Part shown: piece by piece, positions 49,338-63,466 of the stretch | Numbering within the stretch: position 1 is the first letter of the stretch | Layout of the letters: each line of letters begins with the position of its first letter | Assembly: GCF_041908905.1 (NCBI RefSeq) | Contig: NZ_JAYREK010000004.1 | Location: forward strand, 1 to 64,000 | DNA from: Zoogloea sp041908905 | Lineage (GTDB): Bacteria > Pseudomonadota > Gammaproteobacteria > Burkholderiales > Rhodocyclaceae | DNA: 64,000 bases | Direction: 5' to 3' | Made by a program: the position numbers and the translations under genes | Notes under the pieces: generated by a model | What the model was told of the DNA's origin: nothing | The model's database searches: none | Seen by the model: the letters and a program-made list of their open reading frames with translations, nothing else

Positions 49338-50116
49338 GCGCCGTGATGAGCAACGATTTCGCCCCGCTGGCGGTGCTGATCGTCGATGACGAGGCGCCCG
49401 CCCGCGACCGTCTGCGCGATCTCCTCGGCGACATCGCCGACACCCAGCCGACCCGCATCGTCGGCATGGCGGCCAGCGGCATCGAGGCCCTGGCCCTGCT
49501 GGAGCGCCAGCCGGCCGATCTGGTGCTCACCGACATCCGCATGCCGGCGATGGACGGCATCGAGCTGGCCCGCCACCTGGGCCGCATGCCGCGGGCCCCG
49601 GCGGTGATCTTCACCACCGCCTACGACGAATACGCGGTGCGCGCCTTCGAGCTGGCGGCGGTGGACTACCTGCTCAAGCCGGTGCGCGCGGCGCGGCTGG
49701 CCGAGGCCATCGCCAAGGCCCGGCGCCTGCGCCCGCCCGCCGACGAGATCCTGCGCCAGATGGCGCCGGCCACCCGCAGCCACTTCAGCATCTGCGAGCG
49801 CGGCCGCATCCTGCTGGTGCCGGTGGCCGAGGTGCTCTACCTCAAGGCCGAGCAGAAATACGTGGTGGCCCGCACCCTCGAGCGGGAATACCTGCTCGAC
49901 GAATCCCTGGTGCAGCTGGAGGACGAGTTCCCCGAGCGCTTCCTGCGCATCCACCGCAATTGCCTGATCGCCCGCCAGGCGGTGAAGGGCGTCGCCCGCG
50001 CCACCACCGGCGAGGACGGCGAGGCCCACTGGGTGGTGATCCTCGACGGGGTGCCCGAGCAGCTGCCGGTGAGCCGCCGCCAGTGGTCGTCGGTGAAGGA
50101 GGCGCTGGGGGTTTGA
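49334..50116 (+). CDS. algR: LytTR-family response regulator AlgR
   Basis: A 260-residue regulator: receiver with VLIVDDEAPAR, phosphoacceptor D67 in LVLTDIRMPAMDG and Lys in YLLKPV, then a LytTR DNA-binding domain (EVLYLKAEQKYVVART, FLRIHRNCLIARQAV). It overlaps algZ (ATGA) and is its target. In Pseudomonas hemC follows algR; here ygiQ, a PEP-CTERM gene and ppc lie between algR and hemC. Confidence 0.92.
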   Translation: MSAVMSNDFAPLAVLIVDDEAPARDRLRDLLGDIADTQPTRIVGMAASGIEALALLERQPADLVLTDIRMPAMDGIELARHLGRMPRAPAVIFTTAYDEYAVRAFELAAVDYLLKPVRAARLAEAIAKARRLRPPADEILRQMAPATRSHFSICERGRILLVPVAEVLYLKAEQKYVVARTLEREYLLDESLVQLEDEFPERFLRIHRNCLIARQAVKGVARATTGEDGEAHWVVILDGVPEQLPVSRRQWSSVKEALGV

Positions 50117-50244
50117 GCGCCCCCAGGGCCGTGTTCCGCCCAGCCCGCCCCCCCGTGGGGGGCCAGGAAACTTGGGGCGGCCCTGCGTTTCCTTGAGAGG
50201 CGGGGCGGCGTCGCCGCGGTGGCGGGGGCTATTCCATTTTCGCG

Positions 50245-50545
50245 GCGGCCTCGGCCATCGCCGCGATGGCCCGGGGCGTCGCCGGGCAGGGTGCGTTCGT
50301 TGCCACGATGGCCCGGCGCATCGCCGGGGATGGCCCGAGCCATCGCCGTGGTGACCGAACCCATCTTCACGACGGCCCGGGCCATCGTGCTGAATGGCCC
50401 GACCCATCGCGGGGATGGCCGGAGCCATCTCCGGGACGGCTCGAGCCGTCGCAGCGACGCCCGGAGCCATCGACACCACGCCCGGAGCTATCGCAGCGGC
50501 GCCCGGAGCCGTCTCAGGGATGGCGAGCGCCATCGCCGAGGGGGC
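50245..50545. repeat. Fourteen-unit tandem repeat with 21-bp phasing
   Basis: The core CCAT/CCGT of a GATGGC-CCGGA-GCCATC-type unit recurs at 50255, 50276, 50297, 50318, 50340, 50361, 50382, 50404, 50425, 50446, 50467, 50488, 50509 and 50530. Steps are 21 bases except two of 22. Each unit contains the self-complementary pair GATGGC/GCCATC. Units are degenerate, and the two one-base shifts break any reading frame, so it is probably not coding. The rest of 50117-50623 holds a GC-rich hairpin after algR and the ygiQ promoter. Confidence 0.85.
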
Positions 50546-50610
50546 CCACCCCTCCGCGGCCCGGCGTGGGAACCCGCGTTTCCCCCGATGGCTCTAACCC
50601 GCGGCTCCCG

Positions 50611-50616
50611 TACAAT
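50611..50616 (+). promoter_or_regulatory. Putative -10 box of ygiQ
   Basis: TACAAT ends seven bases before the ATG at 50624. Transcription would begin at or just before the start codon, so the mRNA could be leaderless. Confidence 0.45.
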
Positions 50617-50623
50617 CGCGCCC

Positions 50624-52816
<2,193 letters not shown>

Positions 52817-52831
52817 CCGCCCCGGCCCAAG

Positions 52832-52856
52832 ACCCACCCTTGCGGTGGGTTTTTTT
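52832..52856 (+). terminator. Terminator after ygiQ
   Basis: Stem ACCCACC / GGTGGGT with loop CTTGC and a T-rich tail. Confidence 0.9.
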
Positions 52857-53102
52857 ACGTCCCCACGTCGGCGCCGGGGGGCGACAGCCTTGTGCGGTGG
52901 AATGCCATGTTTGTGACTTTGTGACAAATGGAAATGCCTTGGTACTTTTGGGTTCGATGTCATGTTAATTAACAACTTCGCGCCTTGGCCAGTGATAGTC
53001 CGGGCCGTGCGCGAGGTGTTGTGGAGCGTCCGCCGATGGACGTTTCCGGGTGGTCAGGGGGCTCTCCCTGATCCGATTGACATGAAGTTCAGGAGTAATC
53101 CC

Positions 53103-53933
53103 ATGATGAAGTTTTCCAAGTCCGGCGCTGCGCTGGCCGTCGCGCTGGCCCTGGCGGCCGGCGGCGCGGGTGCGGCGGTCTCCCTCACCGATGCGACGAC
53201 CAGCGGCGGCTCGGTGATCCTGTGGTCCGAGGCCGGCGGCATCCTCACGCCCACCCCCAGCCTCTCGCCGGCGCCGGCCGCCGCGCTGGCCGGCGTGCTG
53301 GCGGGCAGCGCCGCGGCCCCCGGCGGCAACGTCGAGCTGAGCAAGTTCGCCGGCCCGGTGACCACCCTCCGCGGCACCCTCGGCGGCAGCACCATCAGCC
53401 TCAGCAGCCTGACGGTGAACGACTGGTTCGTCGGAGGCAACGCGGCGACCCCGACCGCGCTGACCTCCAGCTACATCCGCGCCGCCTACAGCGCGACCCA
53501 CGCCGGTGCCGCCATCTCCGACGCCGACCTGCAGGCCGCCACGATGGGCTTCTTCGGCGCCGCCGGCCAGTCGCCCTACAAGCTCGTCAGCGACCCCAAC
53601 ATCTCCTACGTGATGCTGGACGGCGCCGACGTCAGGATCGGCCTGGCCGGATTCCTCAACGCCCAGGCGGCGCTGCAGGCCATCCTCGGCCCCGGCATCG
53701 TGGTGCCGGCCAATGCCTACGCGAGCGAGGTGGTGAAGGTGGAGTACGCGGGCGTGTCCCAGTACCTGTACTCCTTTGCCCAGCCGACGGCTTCCGGCGT
53801 CAGCGCGGGTGATCCCAACGGCTCCTACACCGGCAACTACGAAGTCGGCTTCAAGGTGCCCGAGCCCGCCTCGCTGGCGCTGGCCAGCCTCGGCCTGGCC
53901 GGCATCGCCGCCCTGCGCCGCCGCCGCGGCTGA
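53103..53933 (+). CDS. PEP-CTERM sorting-domain exported protein
   Basis: A 276-residue secreted protein: signal peptide ending near GAGAA, an Ala/Gly/Ser-rich mature part with no recognised domain, and a C-terminal PEP-CTERM signal (VPEPASLALASLGLAGI then RRRR). Exosortase cleaves such signals at the membrane and passes the protein to the surface or biofilm matrix, so this organism should encode an exosortase and associated exopolysaccharide genes elsewhere. AGGAG precedes the ATG pair. The upstream 52857-53102 region is locally AT-rich (around 52910-52970) and may hold its promoter. Confidence 0.9.
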   Translation: MMKFSKSGAALAVALALAAGGAGAAVSLTDATTSGGSVILWSEAGGILTPTPSLSPAPAAALAGVLAGSAAAPGGNVELSKFAGPVTTLRGTLGGSTISLSSLTVNDWFVGGNAATPTALTSSYIRAAYSATHAGAAISDADLQAATMGFFGAAGQSPYKLVSDPNISYVMLDGADVRIGLAGFLNAQAALQAILGPGIVVPANAYASEVVKVEYAGVSQYLYSFAQPTASGVSAGDPNGSYTGNYEVGFKVPEPASLALASLGLAGIAALRRRRG

Positions 53934-53983
53934 CGACCGGGGAGCGCTTCCGGCGGCCCACGACGCGCGCCCGCAAGCCCCAG

Positions 53984-54020
53984 ACAGGCTGGTTCCGGTG
54001 ATCCCGGGGCCAGCCTGTTT
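53984..54020 (+). terminator. Terminator after PEP-CTERM gene
   Basis: Stem ACAGGCTGG / CCAGCCTGT with a 17-base loop and TTTGT tail. Confidence 0.6.
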
Positions 54021-54054
54021 GTCATGGCGCCTTGCCCCGGGGCCGCCGCGCCCG

Positions 54055-54079
54055 TAAAAAAGCCGGCCCAGGGCCGGCT
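54055..54079 (-). terminator. Terminator of ppc
   Basis: On the minus strand AGCCGGCC-CTG-GGCCGGCT followed by six T. Confidence 0.9.
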
Positions 54080-54104
54080 GTGAATGTGTCGCTGCCGCCC
54101 GGCC

Positions 54105-56867
<2,763 letters not shown>

Positions 56868-56917
56868 GGGGTGATCCTGTCGGTTGCGGTCGGCGCAAAA
56901 GGCGCAGCGATGGCCCA

Positions 56918-56926
56918 TGCTAGAAT
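56918..56926 (+). promoter_or_regulatory. Putative extended -10 promoter of hemC
   Basis: TGC then TAGAAT, about 130 bases before the GTG start of hemC. No clear -35. Confidence 0.4.
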
Positions 56927-57053
56927 CCGGCCCCGGATGCTCGCCATTGGTGCCTACCCTTACGCTGCGCAGCCAAACCCGCAGCGTGCCGCGAATGCCC
57001 CGGGCCTGTCCATCCCCATACGCCATCCCCGTCAAACCAGCCGAGCCCCTACC

Positions 57054-57983
57054 GTGAGCGCCCCTACGCCCGACCGCATCGTCATCGCCACCCGTGAAAG
57101 CCGCCTCGCCCTGTGGCAGGCCGAGCACGTCAAGGCCCGCCTCGAAGCCCTCTATCCGTCCTGCACCGTCGAACTGCTGGGCATGACCACGCGGGGCGAC
57201 CAGATCCTCGACCGGCCGCTCGCCAAGGTGGGCGGCAAGGGCCTGTTCGTCAAGGAACTCGAGAGCGCGCTCCTCGAACGCACGGCCGACATCGCCGTGC
57301 ACTCGATGAAGGACGTGCCGATGGAGCTGCCCGACGGCTTCTCGCTGGTGGCCATCTCCGAGCGCGAGGTGCCCCTCGACGCCTTCGTCTCCAACAAGTA
57401 CGAGAGCCTCGACGACATGCCGCCGGGCGCCGTGGTCGGCACCTCCAGCCTGCGCCGCGAGGCCCAGATCCACGCCCAGTACCCGATGCTGGCCGTCACC
57501 AGCCTGCGCGGCAACCTCGACACCCGCCTGCGCAAGCTCGACGAGGGCCAGTACGACGCGATCATCCTCGCTGCCGCCGGCCTCACCCGCCTCGGCCTCG
57601 CCAGCCGCATCCGCGGCACGCTGCCGGCCGAAGTGTCACTGCCGGCCGCCGGCCAGGGCGCGCTGGGCATCGAGGCGCTGGCCGACCGGCCCGAGGTCGC
57701 GGCCTGGATCGCCCCGCTGGCCGACGCCCACTCCGCCGCCTGCGTGCGCGCCGAGCGCGCCACCTCCCGGGCGCTGGCCGGCAGCTGCGAAGTCCCGCTG
57801 GGCGCCTACGCCCAGGTGCAGGGCGGCGAGCTGTGGCTGCGCGGCTTCGTGGCGCTGCCCGATGGCTCCCGCATCGCCCGCGCCGAGCGCCGCGGCCCGA
57901 TCGACCAGCCGGAGGCCCTCGGCCTCGCCCTGGCCGACATGCTGCGCGCCGACGGCGCCGACGAGATCCTCGCCGGCCTGTAG
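57054..57983 (+). CDS. hemC: Porphobilinogen deaminase (hydroxymethylbilane synthase)
   Basis: HemC joins four porphobilinogens into hydroxymethylbilane. The 309-residue protein has IATRESRLALWQAEHV, GKGLFVKELESAL, HSMKDVPMELP, TSSLRREAQI, RGNLDTRLRKL and the Cys in LAGSCEVPLGAYA that holds the dipyrromethane cofactor. I use the GTG at 57054; the frame stays open far upstream through ppc antisense, but homology begins here. hemD follows after six bases. Confidence 0.96.
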   Translation: MSAPTPDRIVIATRESRLALWQAEHVKARLEALYPSCTVELLGMTTRGDQILDRPLAKVGGKGLFVKELESALLERTADIAVHSMKDVPMELPDGFSLVAISEREVPLDAFVSNKYESLDDMPPGAVVGTSSLRREAQIHAQYPMLAVTSLRGNLDTRLRKLDEGQYDAIILAAAGLTRLGLASRIRGTLPAEVSLPAAGQGALGIEALADRPEVAAWIAPLADAHSAACVRAERATSRALAGSCEVPLGAYAQVQGGELWLRGFVALPDGSRIARAERRGPIDQPEALGLALADMLRADGADEILAGL

Positions 57984-57989
57984 GCGGTC

Positions 57990-58781
57990 ATGGGCGGCCA
58001 GCCCCTCGCCGGGCGCTCCATCGTCGTGACCCGCCCGGCCGGGCAGGCCGACGGCCTGTGCGCGGCCCTCCGGGGCCTGGGGGCCGAGCCCCTGTGCTTT
58101 CCGCTCCTCACGATCACCCCGGTCGCCGACAAGGCCCCGCTCCGGGCGGTCGCCCGGCGGCTGGCCGATTTCTCGCTGGCCTTCTTCGTCAGCCCCAACG
58201 CCGTCCGCTTCGCCCTCGACGCGATCCTGCCGGTTGCGCCGTGGCCCGACTCGCTGCAGGTGGCCACGGTGGGCAAGGGCAGCGAGGCGGCGCTCGCCGA
58301 GCGCGGCTTCAGCCGCGTCATCGCCCCTTCGATCGGCTTCGACAGCGAGGCCGTGCTGGCCCTGCCGGCTTTCCAGGCCGAGGCGGTCGCCGGCCGGCGG
58401 GTGCTGGTGCTGCGCGGTGACGGCGGGCGCGACCTGCTGGGCGACACCCTCACCGCCCGCGGCGCCCGGGTCGAATACCTCACCTGCTACCACCGTGGCG
58501 GCCCCGCCGACGACCCGTCGCCCCTCGTCGAGCGTGCCCGCGCCGGCCGCCTCGACGCCCTCACGCTGACCAGCAGCGAGGGCGTGGCCCATCTGCTCGC
58601 GCTGCCGGGGGCCGAGGTGCTCAAGGCGGTGCCGGTCTTCGTGCCCCACCCGCGCATCGCCGACGCGGCCGGGCGGGGCGGCTTCGCCCGGGTCGTGCTC
58701 ACCGGGCCCGGCGACGCCGGCCTCATCGACGGGCTCCTGGCCCACTTCGCCGCTGGCAAGCCCAGCACCTATCCGGGTTAA
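57990..58781 (+). CDS. hemD: Uroporphyrinogen-III synthase
   Basis: HemD closes and inverts ring D of hydroxymethylbilane to uroporphyrinogen III. The 263-residue protein shows the family's low but recognisable pattern: IVVTRPAGQADGLCAALRGLGAE, FFVSPNAVRFALDAI, RRVLVLRGDGGRDLLGDTL and ALTLTSSEGVAHLL. Order hemC-hemD-hemX-hemY confirms identity. Confidence 0.93.
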   Translation: MGGQPLAGRSIVVTRPAGQADGLCAALRGLGAEPLCFPLLTITPVADKAPLRAVARRLADFSLAFFVSPNAVRFALDAILPVAPWPDSLQVATVGKGSEAALAERGFSRVIAPSIGFDSEAVLALPAFQAEAVAGRRVLVLRGDGGRDLLGDTLTARGARVEYLTCYHRGGPADDPSPLVERARAGRLDALTLTSSEGVAHLLALPGAEVLKAVPVFVPHPRIADAAGRGGFARVVLTGPGDAGLIDGLLAHFAAGKPSTYPG

Positions 58782-58791
58782 ACTCCTGTCC

Positions 58792-59892
58792 ATGAGCGAT
58801 ATTCCCAGCCTTCCGCCCGTAGAGTCCGCCGGCCCGGCGCCGCAGCCCGCCGCCTCCTGGCGTCGTCCCTCCGTCATCATCGCCGCCGTGGCGGTGGCCC
58901 TGCTGGGCTGGCAGTGGGTCGAAACCCGCAGCCGCCTCGCCGACCTCCAGGAAGACCTGGCTCGCCGCCTCGCCGACGGCGACACCGCCGCCAAGGAGGC
59001 GCGCGCCCTCGCCAGGCAGGCCCAGGAAAACCTGCAGGATCTCCAGGCCAAGGTCGGCGCCCTCGACGCCCGGCTGTCCGAATCCCAGGGTCAGCAGGTC
59101 GCCCTCGAGACCATGTACCAGGCCTTCTCGCGCAGCCGCGACGACCGGGTGCTGGCCGAGGTCGAGCAGGCCGTCTCCATCGCCGCCCAGCAACTGCAAC
59201 TCGCCGGCAACGTGCAGGCCGCGCTGTTCGCGCTGCAGACCGCCGACGCCCGCCTCGGCTCGGTCGATCGCCCCCAGTGGCTGCCCCTGCGCAAGGCCAT
59301 CGCCGCCGACCTCGACACCCTCAAGGCGCTGCCCCAGGTGGACGCCTCCGGCATCGCCCTCAAGCTCGAAACCCTCATCGGCCGGCTCGACCGCCTGCCG
59401 CTGGCCTTCGAGGCCAAGCCGAAGGCGGTCGCCGTGCAGCCCGACGAGGCCGCGCCCTCCTGGCTGAAGAGCCTGTGGGCCGACTTCTGGGCCGAGTTCA
59501 GCCAGCTCCTGCGCATCGAGCGCATGGACCGGCCCGACCCGGCGCTGCTGGCGCCGAGCAACGCGGTGTTCCTGCGCGAGAACCTCAAGCTGCGCCTCAT
59601 GAACGCCCGCCTGGCGCTGCTGTCCCGCGACGGCAACACCTTCCGCGAGGACGTGCGGATCAGCCGCGAATGGCTGGAGCGCTACTTCGACCTCGGCAAC
59701 GCCGCCGCCGCGGCCGCCAAGGCCGACCTCGTCGAGCTGCAGGGCGTCCCGGTGGGCGTCGAGCTGCCGACCCTGCAGTCCAGCCAGCTCGCCCTGAACG
59801 CCCTCCAGGCCAAGCCCGAGCAGCGCGCCGACGTGCCGCCCCAGGCCCCGGCGCCCGCCGCCCATACCCCCGCTCCGGCGAAGAAGAACTGA
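58792..59892 (+). CDS. hemX: HemX-family membrane protein
   Basis: A 366-residue protein annotated in the family as uroporphyrinogen-III C-methyltransferase, though HemX lacks the CobA fold. One membrane helix near the N-terminus (VIIAAVAVALLGWQWV), a coiled coil (LADLQEDLARRLADGDTAAK) and a large periplasmic helical domain (EQAVSIAAQQLQLAGNVQAAL). Its biochemical role is unproven; it is kept beside hemD and hemY across proteobacteria. Confidence 0.9.
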   Translation: MSDIPSLPPVESAGPAPQPAASWRRPSVIIAAVAVALLGWQWVETRSRLADLQEDLARRLADGDTAAKEARALARQAQENLQDLQAKVGALDARLSESQGQQVALETMYQAFSRSRDDRVLAEVEQAVSIAAQQLQLAGNVQAALFALQTADARLGSVDRPQWLPLRKAIAADLDTLKALPQVDASGIALKLETLIGRLDRLPLAFEAKPKAVAVQPDEAAPSWLKSLWADFWAEFSQLLRIERMDRPDPALLAPSNAVFLRENLKLRLMNARLALLSRDGNTFREDVRISREWLERYFDLGNAAAAAAKADLVELQGVPVGVELPTLQSSQLALNALQAKPEQRADVPPQAPAPAAHTPAPAKKN

Positions 59893-59900
59893 GGTCGCTC

Positions 59901-61076
59901 ATGCGTGGTTTGCTGTGGTTGATCGGGCTCTTCGCGCTGGCCGCCGGTCTGGCGGTGGCCGGCCGCTACAACGAGGGCTACGCCCTGCTGGTGTGGCCGC
60001 CCTACCGGATCCAGATTTCCCTCAATCTGCTGATCCTGCTGCTGGTGGGCGCCTTCGTGGCGGCCTATTCCCTGTCGCGGCTGGTCGCCCGCACCCTGGC
60101 GCTGCCGCGGGCGGTGCAGCAGTTCCGTGCCCGCAAGAGCCGTGAGCGGGCCTCCCAGGCCATCTACGACGCGGTGCGGCTGCGCATCGAGGGGCGCTTC
60201 GGCCAGGCCCTCAAGCAGGCCACCGCCGCCTACGAGGCCAACGAGGCGCCCGGCCTCGCCGCCCTGCTGGCGGCCCGGGCCGCCGAGTCCCTGCGCGACG
60301 AGACCCGCTACCGCCACTGGCTCGCCAAGGCCGCCGAACACGACGACGAGGTGCGCCTGGCGCGCCTGATGACCGAGGCCAAGCTGGCCGTCGAGGGCCG
60401 CCGCTTCGCCGAGGCCGGCGAGCGCCTCGCCGAACTCCAGGCCGGCGGCCAGCGCCACATCGCGGCCCTGCGCCTCGCCCTGCGCACCGCCCAGGCCACC
60501 GGCGACTGGGGCGAGGCGGTGCGGCTGGTGCGCCAGCTCGTCAAGGTCAAGGCCCTCTCGCCCGAGCTCGCCGGACCGATCAAGCGCCGGGCCCACCAGG
60601 AGGGCCTGCGCCAGCGCGCCGGCGACGCCCAGGCCCTCGCCGCCTACTGGCAGGCGGTGCCCCGGGACGAGCAGCGCGACGCCCGCCTGGTCGCCGACCT
60701 GGCCAGCGCACTGATCGCCGCCGGCGACAGCGCCGCGGCCCAGCAGGCCATCGAGGCCCAGCTGGCCCTGGCCTGGGATTCCCAGCTCGCCGCCCTCTAC
60801 GGCCGCTGCGAGGAGGGCGACGTGCGGGCCCGCCTCGCCAATGCCGAAGACTGGCTGAAGCGCCAGCCCCGCGACCCGCAGCTGCTGCTGAGCCTGGGCC
60901 GGCTGTGCGTGCAGTCCCAGCTGTGGGGCAAGGCCGAGAGCTACCTCGAGGCGTCCCTGGCCATCGCGCCGAGCTGGGAGGCCCACGTGGAGCTTGCCCA
61001 CCTGGCCGAGCGCATGGACCGCGACGACGAGGCCAACCGGCATTACCGCGCCGCGGCCGAACAACGCCGCGCCTGA
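59901..61076 (+). CDS. hemY: HemY-family membrane protein with TPR-like repeats
   Basis: A 391-residue protein with two N-terminal membrane helices (LLWLIGLFALAAGLAVAG and LNLLILLLVGAFVAAYSLS) and a C-terminal helical repeat region of TPR type. This is the proteobacterial HemY, not the protoporphyrinogen oxidase of the same name in Bacillus. It may scaffold haem enzymes at the membrane. It is the last gene of the hemCDXY run. Confidence 0.92.
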   Translation: MRGLLWLIGLFALAAGLAVAGRYNEGYALLVWPPYRIQISLNLLILLLVGAFVAAYSLSRLVARTLALPRAVQQFRARKSRERASQAIYDAVRLRIEGRFGQALKQATAAYEANEAPGLAALLAARAAESLRDETRYRHWLAKAAEHDDEVRLARLMTEAKLAVEGRRFAEAGERLAELQAGGQRHIAALRLALRTAQATGDWGEAVRLVRQLVKVKALSPELAGPIKRRAHQEGLRQRAGDAQALAAYWQAVPRDEQRDARLVADLASALIAAGDSAAAQQAIEAQLALAWDSQLAALYGRCEEGDVRARLANAEDWLKRQPRDPQLLLSLGRLCVQSQLWGKAESYLEASLAIAPSWEAHVELAHLAERMDRDDEANRHYRAAAEQRRA

Positions 61077-61191
61077 CGCGGCCGGCGGTCTTTCCAGCGT
61101 CACGCGGGCGGAATAAGATGGAGCGCGCCCGCGGCCCTGGCGCCGGAGTGGGCGATAGTTTCAAGTAATCCAGATCATGCTATTAATCAAT

Positions 61192-61220
61192 TTGAGCGAT
61201 ACGATGGTCTGGCCTATGAT
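61192..61220 (+). promoter_or_regulatory. Putative sigma70 promoter of ahpC
   Basis: TTGAGC (61192-61197) and TATGAT (61215-61220) are spaced 17 bases apart, the optimum. The AT-rich stretch upstream (61150-61195) could hold an OxyR site, but no copy with the right spacing is clear. Confidence 0.65.
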
Positions 61221-61255
61221 GTGTGTTCCACAACCCAACCCGTGAAGGAAACGCG

Positions 61256-61819
<564 letters not shown>

Positions 61820-61857
61820 GCTGCCCGCCCGTCCTGCACGCCCCGGCGTGCGGAGAA

Positions 61858-61890
61858 CGCCCGGCGCTCCCAGGAGCCCGGGCGTTTTTT
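61858..61890 (+). terminator. Terminator after ahpC
   Basis: Stem CGCCCGG-(C)-GCTCC / GGAGC-CCGGGCG with one bulged C, loop CA, and six T. Confidence 0.92.
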
Positions 61891-61979
61891 CGTGGACGGC
61901 CGGCGCCGCGCGGCCTTGCGTGGTGCTGGGCGGGAAAGGCGTGGTTTGGGGAGAGGGGCGCCTGCGGCGCTCGCCCGGC

Positions 61980-63428
61980 TCAGTTGCCGGAAGGGCGGCG
62001 CAGCAGCCGGCGTCCGCCGAGCACGCAACCGCTCGTGGCGAGGCCGGCGCCGAGCAGGCACAGCAGGGTGATCAGGCCCTCGCGCAGGGCCGGCAGCGCG
62101 CCGAGGGGCGGGAAGTCCAGCCGGTGCAGCCCGTTGAAGACCCAGCGATGGAGCCGGTTGGCGGCGTCCACCCGGCCCAGCACGCGGCCGTTGGCAGGGT
62201 CGAGGTACCAGGTGGTGTCTTCCGCGTCGGCGAGGCGGATGCGCACCGCCGGCAGCACCACCGGGTTGCGTCGGCCGTAGTGGTAGAGGTCGGCTTCGTG
62301 AATCAGCTCGGCCCGGGCCACCGGCTTGCCTTCGATGGCGGCGATCAGGGCGGCCAGCGTTGCGGGCGGGATCGGCCCGGCCGGCCGGGCCTGGTCGTCG
62401 AGGCGCCGGCTGCCGTCGCTGCCGCGCACTTCGAGGTAGTGGCGGCCGTCGAAGCGGTACCACTCGGCTTCGCGTCCGCCGGGGGCGGCGGCGAGCTGGT
62501 GCTTCAGCAGGGCGAGGTCGCTCGGCGGCCGGAAGGGCGTGCCCGCCAGCCGCTGGGCCGCGCCCTTCGGCAGCCCGCTGAATTCGAGCAGGCCGAAGGG
62601 GTGGTTGGACAGCCAGCCGGACAACAGCCAGGTGAGCGCGAAGCCGCCGATGCCGAGGCCGAGCAGGTGGTGCCAGCGCTTCAGGCCCTGGTAGGGCGTG
62701 ACCCGGCCGCGCGGGTAGCGGCGCCGCAGCCGCAGGCGCTGCAGGCCCAGGGCCAGCCCGGCGAGCACGGTCAGCAGGGCCAGCGGCGGCAGCCACAGCA
62801 CCAGCCGGCGCCACAGGCTGGTGTCGTCGCCGCGCAGGGCCGTGAAATAGAACCAGTGGGGCACGGTGCCCAGCCAGCTCCAGCCGCGCTCGAAGCGGGT
62901 GGTGAGGGCCACCACCTCGCCGCTGCGGGACGACACATACACCACGCTGCCGGCGGCGTCATCGACGGGGATGCGCAGCAGCGGGCGGTGGGGCCGATAG
63001 GTGCTGTAAACCGTCCATTGGTCGCGCTCGATGGCTTCGATCTCGCCCAGCCGGGCGCCGGGCAGGAAGGCCTGGGCCACGGCGCGGGCCAGCTCCGGCG
63101 TGACGACCAGCGCTTCGCCGCTGTCGGCCCACACGCTGCAGGCGGTCTCGCCGCCGCTGAAGTGATACACCGGCCGTCCCAGGGCCATCGCCAGCCGGGC
63201 GCCGCGGGCGGGTGTCGGGCAGGCCTCGGCGGCCCGGGCCGGGCTCACCGCGAGGCTGTCGGGCTGCAGCGCCGCCAGCCGCGCCACACGCGCTTCCGTG
63301 TCGAGCTTGGGGAAGGGCACGTAGAGCATCACCAGCCCGGAGACGAACCAGGCGAGGATCAGCAGGCCGCTGGCGATGCCGAGCCAGCGATGGGCGAGGT
63401 GCAGCAGGCGCAGCAGCCGGGTTTTCAT
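61980..63428 (-). CDS. PepSY-domain inner-membrane protein
   Basis: A 482-residue protein of the PepSY-associated membrane family: a first helix after RLLHLAHRWLGIASGLLILAWFVSGLVM (HRWLG is typical), periplasmic PepSY domains, then three more helices (WLPPLALLTVLAGLALGL, LGLGIGGFALTWLLSGW, LITLLCLLGAGLATSG). Relatives serve in iron or flavin-linked reductase systems beside TonB receptors, but none is nearby. The start at 63428 begins directly with the first helix. It lies 38 bases after the hemF stop on the same strand. Confidence 0.85.
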   Translation of the reverse strand: MKTRLLRLLHLAHRWLGIASGLLILAWFVSGLVMLYVPFPKLDTEARVARLAALQPDSLAVSPARAAEACPTPARGARLAMALGRPVYHFSGGETACSVWADSGEALVVTPELARAVAQAFLPGARLGEIEAIERDQWTVYSTYRPHRPLLRIPVDDAAGSVVYVSSRSGEVVALTTRFERGWSWLGTVPHWFYFTALRGDDTSLWRRLVLWLPPLALLTVLAGLALGLQRLRLRRRYPRGRVTPYQGLKRWHHLLGLGIGGFALTWLLSGWLSNHPFGLLEFSGLPKGAAQRLAGTPFRPPSDLALLKHQLAAAPGGREAEWYRFDGRHYLEVRGSDGSRRLDDQARPAGPIPPATLAALIAAIEGKPVARAELIHEADLYHYGRRNPVVLPAVRIRLADAEDTTWYLDPANGRVLGRVDAANRLHRWVFNGLHRLDFPPLGALPALREGLITLLCLLGAGLATSGCVLGGRRLLRRPSGN

Positions 63429-63466
63429 CGGCGGAAGCGGGGTGATGGGAGCCGGGCGCGGGCGCC

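Noticed and set aside
50245..50545. CRISPR array
   Set aside because: Units are only 21 bases and contiguous, without unique spacers, and no cas genes are present.
50219..50623. Protein-coding use of the 21-bp repeat as an N-terminal part of YgiQ
   Set aside because: Two one-base shifts break the heptad pattern, and YgiQ homology starts at 50624.
61150..61195. OxyR site before ahpC
   Set aside because: ATAG and CTAT pieces are present but not at the seven-base spacing required by the known consensus.
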